From contig CAJINV010000001.1 in assembly GCA_905178155.1 (NCBI GenBank), positions 3,463,675 to 3,527,674 on the forward strand: a stretch of 64,000 nt of DNA, read 5' to 3'. Positions 47,401 to 54,991 of the stretch are shown one piece after another; position 1 is the first letter of the stretch; the number at the start of each line of letters is the position of its first letter. Source of the DNA: Amoebophrya sp. A120. Its lineage: Eukaryota > Sar > Dinophyceae > Syndiniales > Amoebophryaceae. Below the pieces are notes generated by a model. The model did no database searches and was not told the DNA's origin. It saw nothing but the letters and a program-made list of their open reading frames with translations. The translations under genes were made by a program, and so were the position numbers.

Positions 47401-50400
47401 CGGCGTCGAAAGATTTCCAGTACGCGAAAAAGAATGCCAAAAAGCTGAAGGTGAAACGCAGGAAAGGGCGAAAGATATTCACTTCTTGCGCCCCGTTACT
47501 GATTTCCCCTGCGAGTTCTGAGATAGATTCATCCATGGCGCCTGTGATGCATCCTTCCCAGTCTCCAAAATTAGATGATGAGCTTTTGGGCGACGACGCT
47601 TTAGGCGGTTCCGCGGAGATCGGCGGGAATCTTGGCTCGAATTCCAATTCTACAAAGAATGCGGAAGTCGAATCCCATGCCCGACCGTCAGCGCCTAAGT
47701 TACGACTCACAAAAGATTACGCCAGAGATGTCTACCGTAATCTTGAAAAGAAAGAAAGAGAAAAGCTGAGACGGATAGCGGCCAATGCTGGCCCCGTCCG
47801 GGGAGCATGGAGAGAACGCAATGAAGCCATTGCTGAAATTCGTGAAGTTATTGACTCGCAGCCCATCTATGAACACATGAAAGAGCAGCAGAGGCAGAAA
47901 GTTGCTCAAGATTTGTTTCACCAAGCAAAAATCGATCCGCTAGGGCCGATTGAAAATGATGAGTCTTGCAGCTTCGTCATTCCGTTTTTGTGTCCCGATT
48001 GGGAGGAGCACGAAGTTGCTGTTTGTTTCAAAGCAACTATTGCTTCTGCCCCTGTTAAGGAGTCGGAAGTGGAATCGCAAGCAGATTGGCAGCAAGCCAT
48101 TACGAAAGAAGTTAATGCGCATTCGCATGTTTTCAGAGTTGCTAGGCAAAAAGAGGTCGATGAATGGGTCGCGGAAGGCAATAGATTTATTCCTTGCCGC
48201 ATGATCCTCAGTGTGAAAAGAGACCAACGCAAAAAGGCTCGAATCGTGTGCCTCGGTTACATGGACTATGTTTCTAGCCACGATGAGAAATTCGCTGAAG
48301 TGCCAGACCTATGCATTTTGCGTTTGCTTGTCGCTATTGCATGCCAGAATCCAAATATTTGCATGCTGCCCGCGGATGCCCGCAATGCATTTTTGCAGTC
48401 GCGCTACCCTGTTAAAGTTTTAGTTGCTCTCGACGAGCGTCTTCAAAAACTTTTAGGCTACAAGTATGCCGTTGTTTTGTATGCGCTCAACGGTTTGCGG
48501 TTGTCTCCCAAGGCGTGGGCTGTACACCGAGACCAAAAGTTGAGTGAGCATGGCTGGGCTAGGAATCCCTGTGAGCCAACGCTTTGGCATAGACAGGATG
48601 TAATTTTGGTAGTGTTTGTAGACAACTTTTGGCTCTTCGGACCGCGCGCCGCTTGTGAGCAAGCGCGAAAAGATTTGGAAGAACCTCTGCGACTTTTTCT
48701 TGAAGATGTCAAAGACACTGCAACGCATCGCACTTACGATTTGTTAGGCATTGAATTGATTCAAGATAAGAAAACTGGCGATGTAACTCTATCGCAGGAC
48801 GCCTATGTGACGAAGATTTTAGAGCGGTTCGGCGGGAATATCAGTGGCAAAGCTTTGGCATGCCCTATGATAACCGCTCCAGACCCTTCGTCCGAAGAAA
48901 AGCCTGAACTTGTGAAACTCAAGCAGGAATACTGTGGCTCTTTGAATTATCTTGCTACTAGCACTCGTATGGACATCGTAGTAGCACTAAAGTTCTGTGC
49001 TAAGGCTAAGGCCACGGAAGAAACTATCACCGCGCTAAAACGCATCTTCCGATACCTACGCACGAGGAGAGTGCTGGTTTACCGAAATCGCCAGGAAACG
49101 CTCAAAGGGAAACTGACACTGAGTGTATGGACGGACAGCGATTTTGGAGCACAAGAAGGCCGCCAATCTATCAGTGGAATCGTAGTGAACGTTTGTGGAT
49201 GCCCGATATTCTGGAGGGCAATTACGCAGTCGAGTGTGGCAACGTCGGTGACAGAAGCGGAAATTGTTTCTATGACTGATGGGGCTACGACTGTGTTGCG
49301 ATTTTACTATGTCATGAACACACTACAAAACTGGCTTGGTAACTACTTTCCTATTCCGAAGATTTCTTTACCGATTTCTCTGAAGTGTGACAATCAGGGA
49401 GGTCAAAAATATGCTTTGAATCGCACTGGTACTTCAGGACGCCTGAAGCATTTAGATGTACGCGTTTGTTGTATACGCGACGTAGTGGCGAGATCACTAC
49501 TGCTACCGATATATTTTGAAAGTGCCAAAAACAAGTCCAACGGATTAACGAAGATCACCACTGGATTTGAACACTCTTCGTTTTGTGATATGAGTGGAAT
49601 TGTTGAACTTCCATAAAAATTTCAGGTGCTAAGACGAGAACCGGGCTGAGCTTTTCGATCGTGGGTCGTCAGGGGTTTGACGAAAACACGATGAGAATCT
49701 AGCATCTTGGATGCTAAAACCGGTTAAAAGTCAGCATATGGGGGGCAGCTCGATTAAGCCCCATAAATGCGTAATAACATCGGTTGAAGCCCTTATTTGT
49801 TTGTAGGCTTATGCGAAAAGTGTTTTTCGATTTTCCTACTGCTTTAGGCTTTGAGAAGAAAAGTTTTTACGATTTGAAAATGGATTGATATTCGATTGGA
49901 CTTGGAGCAGGGGAGGCTATTGCAATGCACTCAGCACATGCCCCAAGATCCAATACGAACGATCCAAAGTAGATAGCACGATAGTGAAAGATGGAATTGT
50001 GATGGTGATCACATACTGAAGATGGAGATGATGATGAGGATAAGATGCATGGTATGCACCTCATGACACGAACAGGAGTAGCCTCAATGGCTAAAGATTA
50101 AGAGCATAAAGATACCCCCACGCTAACCACGTAGGACCTTAAGTAGGTCAATAAACATTTTGTATTTTGTTCTACCTGGATCGTATTCTTTGTTGGGTCT
50201 TGGTCTTGTTAGGTCCACATGTGTCGCCAGGGTGTCCCCTGACGCAGCCGAGCTTTTAAGTAACTTTGGAGCATTCGCGCTGTGCCTCGCACCGCCAGAG
50301 GGGCCGACTTGCGCCAGTGGGTACAGTTCAGGCGCCCTCCCTCATCCCGTGTGCCCATCGGGTTACCACAGCTTTGACGCGGCAGGTTGCGCAGCAGCAG

Positions 50401-53400
50401 GGAGCCGTAACATTTGCAGCCCGATCAACAACTACTGCGACGCGGACAAGTGCAAAGAGGTATGCTGTATCTCGAAGGACACGACGTGCAAGCCTTGCGA
50501 AAATGGTATGCACGGCGCTCCATCTGCTTGCACGGGTCCGGGCGAGGAAAACTGTGCTTCGTGCGACGAAGGCTACATTCTCCACGGCACTGCTTGTGTT
50601 CCAGTGGCCACCCCGTACGAAAATGATTGCGCTGGCTACAACAATACCGACGGCGAGATGCAGACGACTTTTCCCCTGGCTTTTGGCCGCAGTTTGCTGC
50701 TGCAGCAGTACTGCGGGCGGAATGACAGAGTGGCTGATAACATCCGATTTGAACACGGGCAACGCACTAATCGCGTGACGTACTATCGTCCGGCTGCCGG
50801 CAGAGGTGTATCCAAGAAAAAAAGTGTGTTAGTGTTGCATATTTACTTGTTTTTTTGAGCAGTCGTAACAAGTTCAAGGGAGAAGCCCAAAGCTGATAGA
50901 GCCCAAGTAGGTGCTACTCCCCACTGATACAGAAATGCCATGGGCTGGAGTTAGATCCGCGCTCTTGTGTTGATCCGAGACGCACGAGGGTTGGTATGTT
51001 GTATTGGTGGGAGAGTGGTGCCGGGTCGGTGCGCTTCAAGCACGGATCCGAGTGGAAAACATGTGGCGGCGACTGCGTCGCTGCAAAAGTTTTTCACATC
51101 CCACCCTTTATAGGCCTGTAGGAGATTTGCTTACACACTCCTACTTGTTGGCCCTGTCGTCTGACCCTGACTAGGCACGTGTCCGTGCGTCCTGGGCAGT
51201 CGTTCCCACCCATGCGTCTTCGACGGGAGGATAGTTTACAGCACATCAAGCCCCTTCAGGGCATCAATGCTGCTCCCATCTTTGGTCGGCCCGTTGAGCC
51301 ACCAGCAGTTTGCCATCGCATGACTACTGAGAGCGACTCTTCCGGGGCGTGCGTTCGCGCCTCCGCATCTCTTTCCATGGGCCTGGACAGCCCATTGACA
51401 GCGATGTCGGCACCTACTTGGTCCTAGTCAGGATTCAGTCTGACAGATTTGGGATTTGCACCTTGATTATTGTTTGTGTAATGCATAAAATGCCAACACA
51501 ATCACAATCAGTCACGCCGGTCATCGTATCAGACAACCAAAGTAAGTGGCCTCTTTCCATGCGTGCGTTCACGTACTAGCCATGCATGTGCATCTGCATG
51601 ACCATGAGCATGGCAGTACGTGTGCAGTCATGCAGAGCAATTGTGGCATTCTGTTAGTCCACGTTAAGTACTTAAGTACACTAACACATTTCGTGTTTGT
51701 TTCCTGGATAGTGTGATCGGATGGTGCAATATCATTAAAATACATTCTCAGAAACTCCTGCCCTTATACTCGAACCATGTTTTAGTTAGCACTGATCGAT
51801 TTATTGTCACTGCATGAAAGCATAAGCACGGGGAGGGTATCATCTTGAAGAAGGCCACTGCTGTGCCAGTCCTGCAAGCGCGGAGCTCTGCTTCGGAATC
51901 TAAGGTGTCTTCGCCGTGGGACAAATAAGATTGACAGGTGCAGGTGGCGCTATAGTGCGAACGCGGAATAACAATAAAGTTGTGCCGTTGCCTCCTTGCA
52001 TCAACGTGCAAGAATTCTAGATTCAGGCGGTATGATATCCAGCTTCGCTTTCGCACACAATATTTGAGTATGTAGAGGGCGGGGAGCGGTTTATTTTTTC
52101 GCGATTTTTGGCCGACGATTGTGAGTGGCGGCGCGTACTGTCCTGGAAATGGTCTGCAAGATTCCACAGTCTCTGAGTTTAGCGCCAAGCACCCAACAAT
52201 GCCTGCCTTCGTCGCATTTAATGGTAGGTCCACCATTTTCGACGGATTGGGTCCTACATACGGCACTGCGTGTGCAGACAAGGCAAATTTCAATGGAACG
52301 TACACTCCTACATACGGAGACTTCCCGTCTTGGCTCAGCAAACAATACAACGTGTTCAGTTTCGTCACGGCCTTGAATCCGCCACCGAGCTACGCACCCG
52401 CCAAGGCACCAGACGTCACGAACGAAATTGCAATGTTTCACACGAACGGCCAGCTCTCGAGGCGTTCGTCGGTTGCTCGGTGTGCTGCTGACGAAGACAT
52501 GGTAGGCGGTGGCTGCGAACTCAACTGGGGAACCTTCGGCGGTGATGTCGACAAAAATTGTCTCTTGGCAGAGAGCCTGCCGGAAAATGACAGTTCCGGT
52601 GGACACGCCTGGAGGTGCACGTACGTGTGCACGGATGCTGTTACCGACGCCGCCATGCCTAACATCACTGCCACGGTCGTTTGCTTCGCTTCCAGCTTCT
52701 TTGACGTTTTCTTAGGGAGTTCTCGTCCGACATTGCGTCATTCGACCGACAAGGCCCGGTATGTGGTTTCCGGTAGTAACAAATTCGGACCCCAGGTAGA
52801 CGTCGCGTGCGCAGCGGGAGAGGTTCTGATTGCGGCGGGATGTGCTTACTGGAATAACGCTGCGCCGCAATACACAGGTCACTACAAAAAGCTGCGTGGC
52901 TGGCGAAACAAAACAAACGGATTAGACTGTGATCCTGGCGTGTGCCCTACTAACATCAAGCCTTTCAGCCACACTGCTGAAGAGTTGCCCGAATTGCTTG
53001 GGGTCGACCGACACGCTGACATGAAGACCGCAACATGCGGCGCGAGAGTATTTAAGCACGACACGAGCCTTCTCGAGAGCTTCGGAGCAGTCGCGCTATG
53101 CCTCGCGCCACCAGAGGGGCCGACTTGCGCCAGTGGATACAAATCAGGCGCCCTCGCTCATCCTGTGTGCCCATCGGGTTACCACAACTTTGACGTGGCA
53201 GATTGCGTAGCAGCAGGGAGCCGCAACATCTGCAGCCCAACGAACAACTACTGCGACGCGGACAAGTGCAAAAAAGTATGCTGTAACCCTGCAGCAACGA
53301 CCACTCCCCCTCCCGCAGTCAACGACACAGACTCGTCAGCAAGTGAAGACATCGCCGCCAGTGCGGGCGTGGGCAACCCACTGCTCTGGGTTGGAGTCGG

Positions 53401-53683
53401 TGGGGGAGTCGCCGTGCTGGCTCTTCTGTCGTGGTTCCTCTCCAGCCAAGCACGCGCGCACCCCATCTTCACCCAGGGGGGTAGTGGATATTACGGCGGC
53501 TACAACCAGAACGGCGGCTACGGCGACAACTACGGTTACGGTTCGGCGGGAACTCCTGCTTGGGAAGTAGCTCAACAAAATTACCAATACGGATACGGTG
53601 GGGCGGCTCCTGGAGGGGGACAGTATCAGCAAAGCTACCAGAATTACGGTGCCTACAACGGGCAAGAATACGCGCAGTACTAA
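41466..53683 (+). CDS. Type I surface protein with duplicated Cys-rich ectodomain, interrupted by a copia element
   Basis: Start ATG 41466. A hydrophobic segment (LLRSIFVVVVLVLCLGLVPPVSA) about 50 residues in acts as signal or anchor. Coding runs 41466-43306, is interrupted by the retrotransposon (43307-50219) and resumes at 50225 in the same frame. It runs to about 50805, then continues after a 1.3-kb intron (about 50806-52103, borders not canonical) to TAA 53681-53683. Two homologous modules of roughly 480 residues each start with ENDCAGY...FPLAFGRS[ML]LLQQYCGR and end with NNYCDADKCK[EK]VCC. A small EGF-like Cys segment (CKPCENG...CASCDEGY) links them. Near the C-terminus is a transmembrane helix (LLWVGVGGGVAVLALLSWFL) and a Gly/Tyr/Asn-rich cytoplasmic tail. 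No family is recognised. As sequenced, translation enters the LTR and stops at 43361, so this allele is disrupted. Confidence 0.7.
43302..43306 (+). repeat. Target-site duplication, left copy
   Basis: TGTGT immediately before the 5' LTR; the same five bases follow the 3' LTR at 50220-50224. Deleting the element plus one copy restores the host gene frame. Confidence 0.9.
43307..43608 (+). repeat. 5' LTR of the copia element
   Basis: 302 bp, begins TATTGCAATGC and ends TTAGGTCCACA. It matches the 3' LTR except for three substitutions and is the same length. It does not start with the canonical TG, though it ends with CA. Confidence 0.93.
43609..43624 (+). other. Probable primer-binding site, tRNA-Met anticodon-region type
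   Basis: Two bases after the LTR comes GTTATGAGCCCAAC. This is complementary to the anticodon stem-loop typical of tRNA-Met (loop CUCAUAA), not to a tRNA 3' end. Drosophila copia is known to prime from an internal half of initiator tRNA-Met, so the same mechanism is inferred. Confidence 0.6.
43719..45671 (+). CDS. Copia Gag-protease polyprotein
   Basis: 650 residues from ATG 43719 to TGA 45669-45671. The start (MYFLALALSIAVASVFA) looks like a signal peptide, which is unusual for Gag. An acidic stretch is followed by a helical region (LFYRWINLAMQKYPADYERI) as in Gag capsid parts, then a basic Gln/Asn/Gly-rich region (KGKGRRDFWKKKKGKGRNG) in place of the usual CCHC knuckle. Near the end, VLLDSGSSRHLTGD carries the aspartic-protease active site (DSG), followed by FVPSLGEKTVLSMPKLLAAG, which matches the copia protease flap and hinge pattern. 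The frame stops with UGA followed by CUA and pol continues in the same frame, so Gag-Pol is probably made by readthrough. The protease lies before the stop, as part of the Gag product. Confidence 0.88.
   Translation: MYFLALALSIAVASVFAEYPKVAATAMAGGVRNQTGPKHGRLNAGDRKQRNKLKIASRDQETSAHEEQDDEQDEYVYDEDNPDFGDEDEQPWEAQEHGGGFPVNGLGSSDKNQDYGGSGEPFRLRPNSGRIFISGSPGGNPGGSGSFYSGNQQQAQAPQELELKKLPKYKDQTSLFYRWINLAMQKYPADYERILDGLEARVENSVALSRWMEIIGRDEIAQMQNAERKLKAARDAYKEQWEQGSVAASILESYKQQATQKPSNFHDEFMKRAAKVDSTQVPVSEQIRIMENNALGHLQAAMIMLKPGNMSEVAEAVSRADKLHQKQPPQKNTAGANAQNGGNQQSSFYTNQNQGQWQHGGNGKHNGGKGKGRRDFWKKKKGKGRNGCNNYRNNYQNNGGGGWNNNYNQPQQGGDQNYHAQNANWNQQQQGNWQNQGGGQSFAVQQPQQQHNQPPQQQMMIANQPWNQNQQPNQVQYTNNHPQQQGGQFFGSFVVLEKKEWSFAASQPTGTQERNQGVATKWVLLDSGSSRHLTGDLELVHEHRNTHEELITASDAAAVATGVGKMVGQGFECKDTLFVPSLGEKTVLSMPKLLAAGIYPNFQSGTCMGYPMQIRNGILQMQLTFKLNQMATDSVLFVSIGGTSQLANIL
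45669..45674 (+). promoter_or_regulatory. Stop-codon readthrough context UGA-CUA between gag and pol
   Basis: The gag frame ends CTC TGA CTA TCC. After this single stop the same frame stays open for 1314 codons through pol, including 43 codons before the first pol ATG at 45801. UGA followed by CUA is a well-known leaky context in eukaryotes, so readthrough is the simplest way to make Gag-Pol. No frameshift is needed. Confidence 0.75.
45672..49616 (+). CDS. Copia Pol: integrase, reverse transcriptase, RNase H
   Basis: 1314 residues by readthrough (first internal ATG 45801). The integrase core shows LLCDQGKEFDN and, about 35 residues later, WVNGSIERRHR, i.e. the second Asp and the Glu of the DDE triad. 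The His-His-Cys-Cys finger usual before it is not recognisable. The reverse transcriptase has FIPCRMILSVKRD, LPADARNAFLQS (the first catalytic Asp block), LNGLRLSPKAWAVHRDQ and VVFVDNFWLFG where copia has YVDD, so the second Asp is Asn. RNase H carries WTDSDFGAQEGRQSISG, TEAEIVSM, CDNQGG and RLKHLDVR in the copia order. Apart from FVDN there are no visible breaks: no stops or frameshifts. Confidence 0.92.
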   Translation, partial: LSHSTHDEYAEFRPYSYDYANSPLEINIDSEDLSQAIACIIARMSPSFSGKTILLYKFRDEDTKRKLRIIECMVGEAIPILDGNRAQEFVDGGNFRCFAASQTDKRAREMSSAISQVFDVSVNPGPPKKDSSPPSPASVDENLNKSSGPSKDPTAARKKKKKKGKKVLKRVKPARKYRKGVDTTLRQPKAGISYEKICQLSSRLVFPTFQKLWEVVKQIDSSPKARKMVIGFCKHNLNRLKNYAFPHHTTGGVDGLKLSDFTSSDTFFPLGKKYAALHAMNLHSRASYTKTLKHVPKASDAVEFLEKVRGLGLLGRALLCDQGKEFDNSQVRSYLQRHGIALYLIPKSSWVNGSIERRHRTFRAVLEKLYYIFGQSASLVPLLVEQATNAVNMTPTRALDGLCPYQAQWALNPYALEPDDPESATLQQAELMVTKDATCEAYNARCKARAEIESLKQDKQFISKMKKLTEMQRNFYPQADKIEVDSLVDIFDKNSHAWLGPAKAIYKQTNANSVTFVVDHDGNFKRVHASHVRQHLTFDQMNFPPSLLRVVRKTHGEKVPKEVDTSELVPVKVKFESASKDFQYAKKNAKKLKVKRRKGRKIFTSCAPLLISPASSEIDSSMAPVMHPSQSPKLDDELLGDDALGGSAEIGGNLGSNSNSTKNAEVESHARPSAPKLRLTKDYARDVYRNLEKKEREKLRRIAANAGPVRGAWRERNEAIAEIREVIDSQPIYEHMKEQQRQKVAQDLFHQAKIDPLGPIENDESCSFVIPFLCPDWEEHEVAVCFKATIASAPVKESEVESQADWQQAITKEVNAHSHVFRVARQKEVDEWVAEGNRFIPCRMILSVKRDQRKKARIVCLGYMDYVSSHDEKFAEVPDLCILRLLVAIACQNPNICMLPADARNAFLQSRYPVKVLVALDERLQKLLGYKYAVVLYALNGLRLSPKAWAVHRDQKLSEHGWARNPCEPTLWHRQDVILVVFVDNFWLFGPRAACEQARKDLEEPLRLFLEDVKDTATHRTYDLLGIELIQDKKTGDVTLSQDAYVTKILERFGGNISGKALACPMITAPDPSSEEKPELVKLKQEYCGSLNYLATSTRMDIVVALKFCAKAKATEETITALKRIFRYLRTRRVLVYRNRQETLKGKLTLSVWTDSDFGAQEGRQSISGIVVNVCGCPIFWRAITQSSVATSVTEAEIVSMTDGATTVLRFYYVMNTLQNWLGNYFPIPKISLPISLKCDNQGGQKYALNRTGTSGRLKHLDVRVCCIRDVVARSLLLPIYFESAKNKSNGLTKITTGFEHSSFCDMSGIVELP
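49617..49917 (+). other. Copia 3' noncoding region with polypurine tract
   Basis: 300 bp without coding capacity between the pol stop and the 3' LTR. GGAGCAGGGGAGG at 49904-49916 directly before the LTR is the likely plus-strand primer. Confidence 0.75.
49918..50219 (+). repeat. 3' LTR of the copia element
   Basis: 302 bp; differs from the 5' LTR at AATTG/AAATG, GATTA/GAATA and TAAAC/TAGAC. Followed by the TGTGT duplication at 50220-50224. Confidence 0.93.
50806..52103 (+). other. 1.3-kb intron of the surface-protein gene, borders uncertain
   Basis: Coding homology stops at VTYYRPAAGR (about 50805) and resumes with PTIVSGGAYCPGN (52112 on), matching QPAIFSGGAYCPGN in module 1. GT at 50806 fits a donor, but no AG in the right phase exists at the other side; the phase is satisfied by a border after CGCG at 52103. 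Inside I see no complete element and no supported gene. Confidence 0.5.
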
Positions 53684-54991
53684 AAGCGCTACTACTGATT
53701 TGGTTTTGCGATTTCTTGGCACCACTTGGCTTCTTTTCGCAAGCGCGGCGCGGATGTTGTTCGCCATAGAAGTGAATGAGCCAAGTTCATGCCAGAGGCG
53801 GGCGGAGTTTTTGGCTCTATGCGCCTGCCAAACACGAACACCGTTGGTCGTTACTGTGAAGCTATTTTTTTTTTTACTCTGACAAACAAACGTAACCAGA
53901 CCAAAAATGTTCTGGCGTCTTAGCTCTTGAGGAATACTATCAAAAATAGTCACGCAACCGTATGATCGAGATTCAAATGCGGACGATTATCGGACTTGTG
54001 ACGGGATGAAAAACAAAAGGCAAAAAATTATTAGAGCTAAAGAAATGACAGCTTTCCATCTTCGCAGTTGTCTCTCGCGATCGCGGAGAGGTGGAGCAAT
54101 ATTTATACATGTAAGTACGTCCTTTCTTGAACAAGTACGGAAGTTGTAGTCGGTTTCTCACCTCAGATTTCTGTCGAATGTTCCGCACAATTGAAAATCA
54201 TGAAAGAAAAAAGCGTCGATCGGGATCGAGATCCAAAATATCGGACGTGCGTTGAGATCACGTCTAGTTGTTTGACAATCGAGAAGTAGATCTGTTGCGA
54301 AGTATGGACACGTAGTTTTTATTGGGGAGGACAGATTAATTAATTTTCATTCTGATGCTGAATCTGAAATGCGAGTGCCACTGATTTCTCTTCGCTCCAA
54401 AAAGGACCCCAAGCAGAGAAGCGCAGTAGCGTGTCCCCTTGAGAAGTATTGCTTTTTTATTGACGAGGAGAAAAAAACTCGTGTATTATTTAGATGTACT
54501 TGAGTACCCGATCCCGATCATGATGAATCATTGCCGCCATCCCATCCGTACTAGTCATCTTGAGGTGACATGGTAGATCAAAAAGGAAATGCGAACAAAG
54601 AGCAAGTGAGTAGTCGGAATACATCCTCAAGAACTCTTTCTCTCTCTCTTTCGGGGACACACGCTCAATGACTCGTTGCGTGAATAATTATTCATCGTTC
54701 GTGAATCTGAAAGGTGTACACTATCAATGAATCCATCTTCCGCTGCACAGACCATTTCCTTGAAGAACTCTGGAATCAATATTTATTGACAGTAACAACT
54801 GAAAGTTCCGAAGGAGAAAACCTAGGGTTTTTTGCAAGTAGTTGTCCCAGTAAGATATATGGTTTAAAGTATTTCTAACTGCTGCAAGTTCTACTTCATT
54901 ATCACATTGCGCAACTAGCGACCAAGTACAACACTTACTTATCTTTCTACCGAACTGCATCGCAAGCGACCCAAACAAGTGAAACCAAGTC
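53684..54991. other. Intergenic spacer
   Basis: About 1.3 kb without a supported gene; AT-rich, short frames only. Confidence 0.45.

Larger units (their letters stand above)
43307..50219 (+). mobile_element. Complete Ty1/copia-type LTR retrotransposon
   Basis: 6913 bp: LTR 43307-43608, primer site, gag-protease frame 43719-45671, pol frame 45672-49616, purine tract 49904-49916, LTR 49918-50219. It is flanked by TGTGT duplications. Domain order (protease, integrase, reverse transcriptase, RNase H) is that of Ty1/copia. LTRs differ at three positions of 302, indicating recent insertion. It lies within a coding exon of the surface-protein gene, same orientation. Confidence 0.95.

Noticed and set aside
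50859-52102. Short frames (51179-51427, 51349-51579) between the two ectodomain modules as a separate gene
   Set aside because: They have no recognisable product and fall in the interval that must be intron for the surface protein to be continuous.
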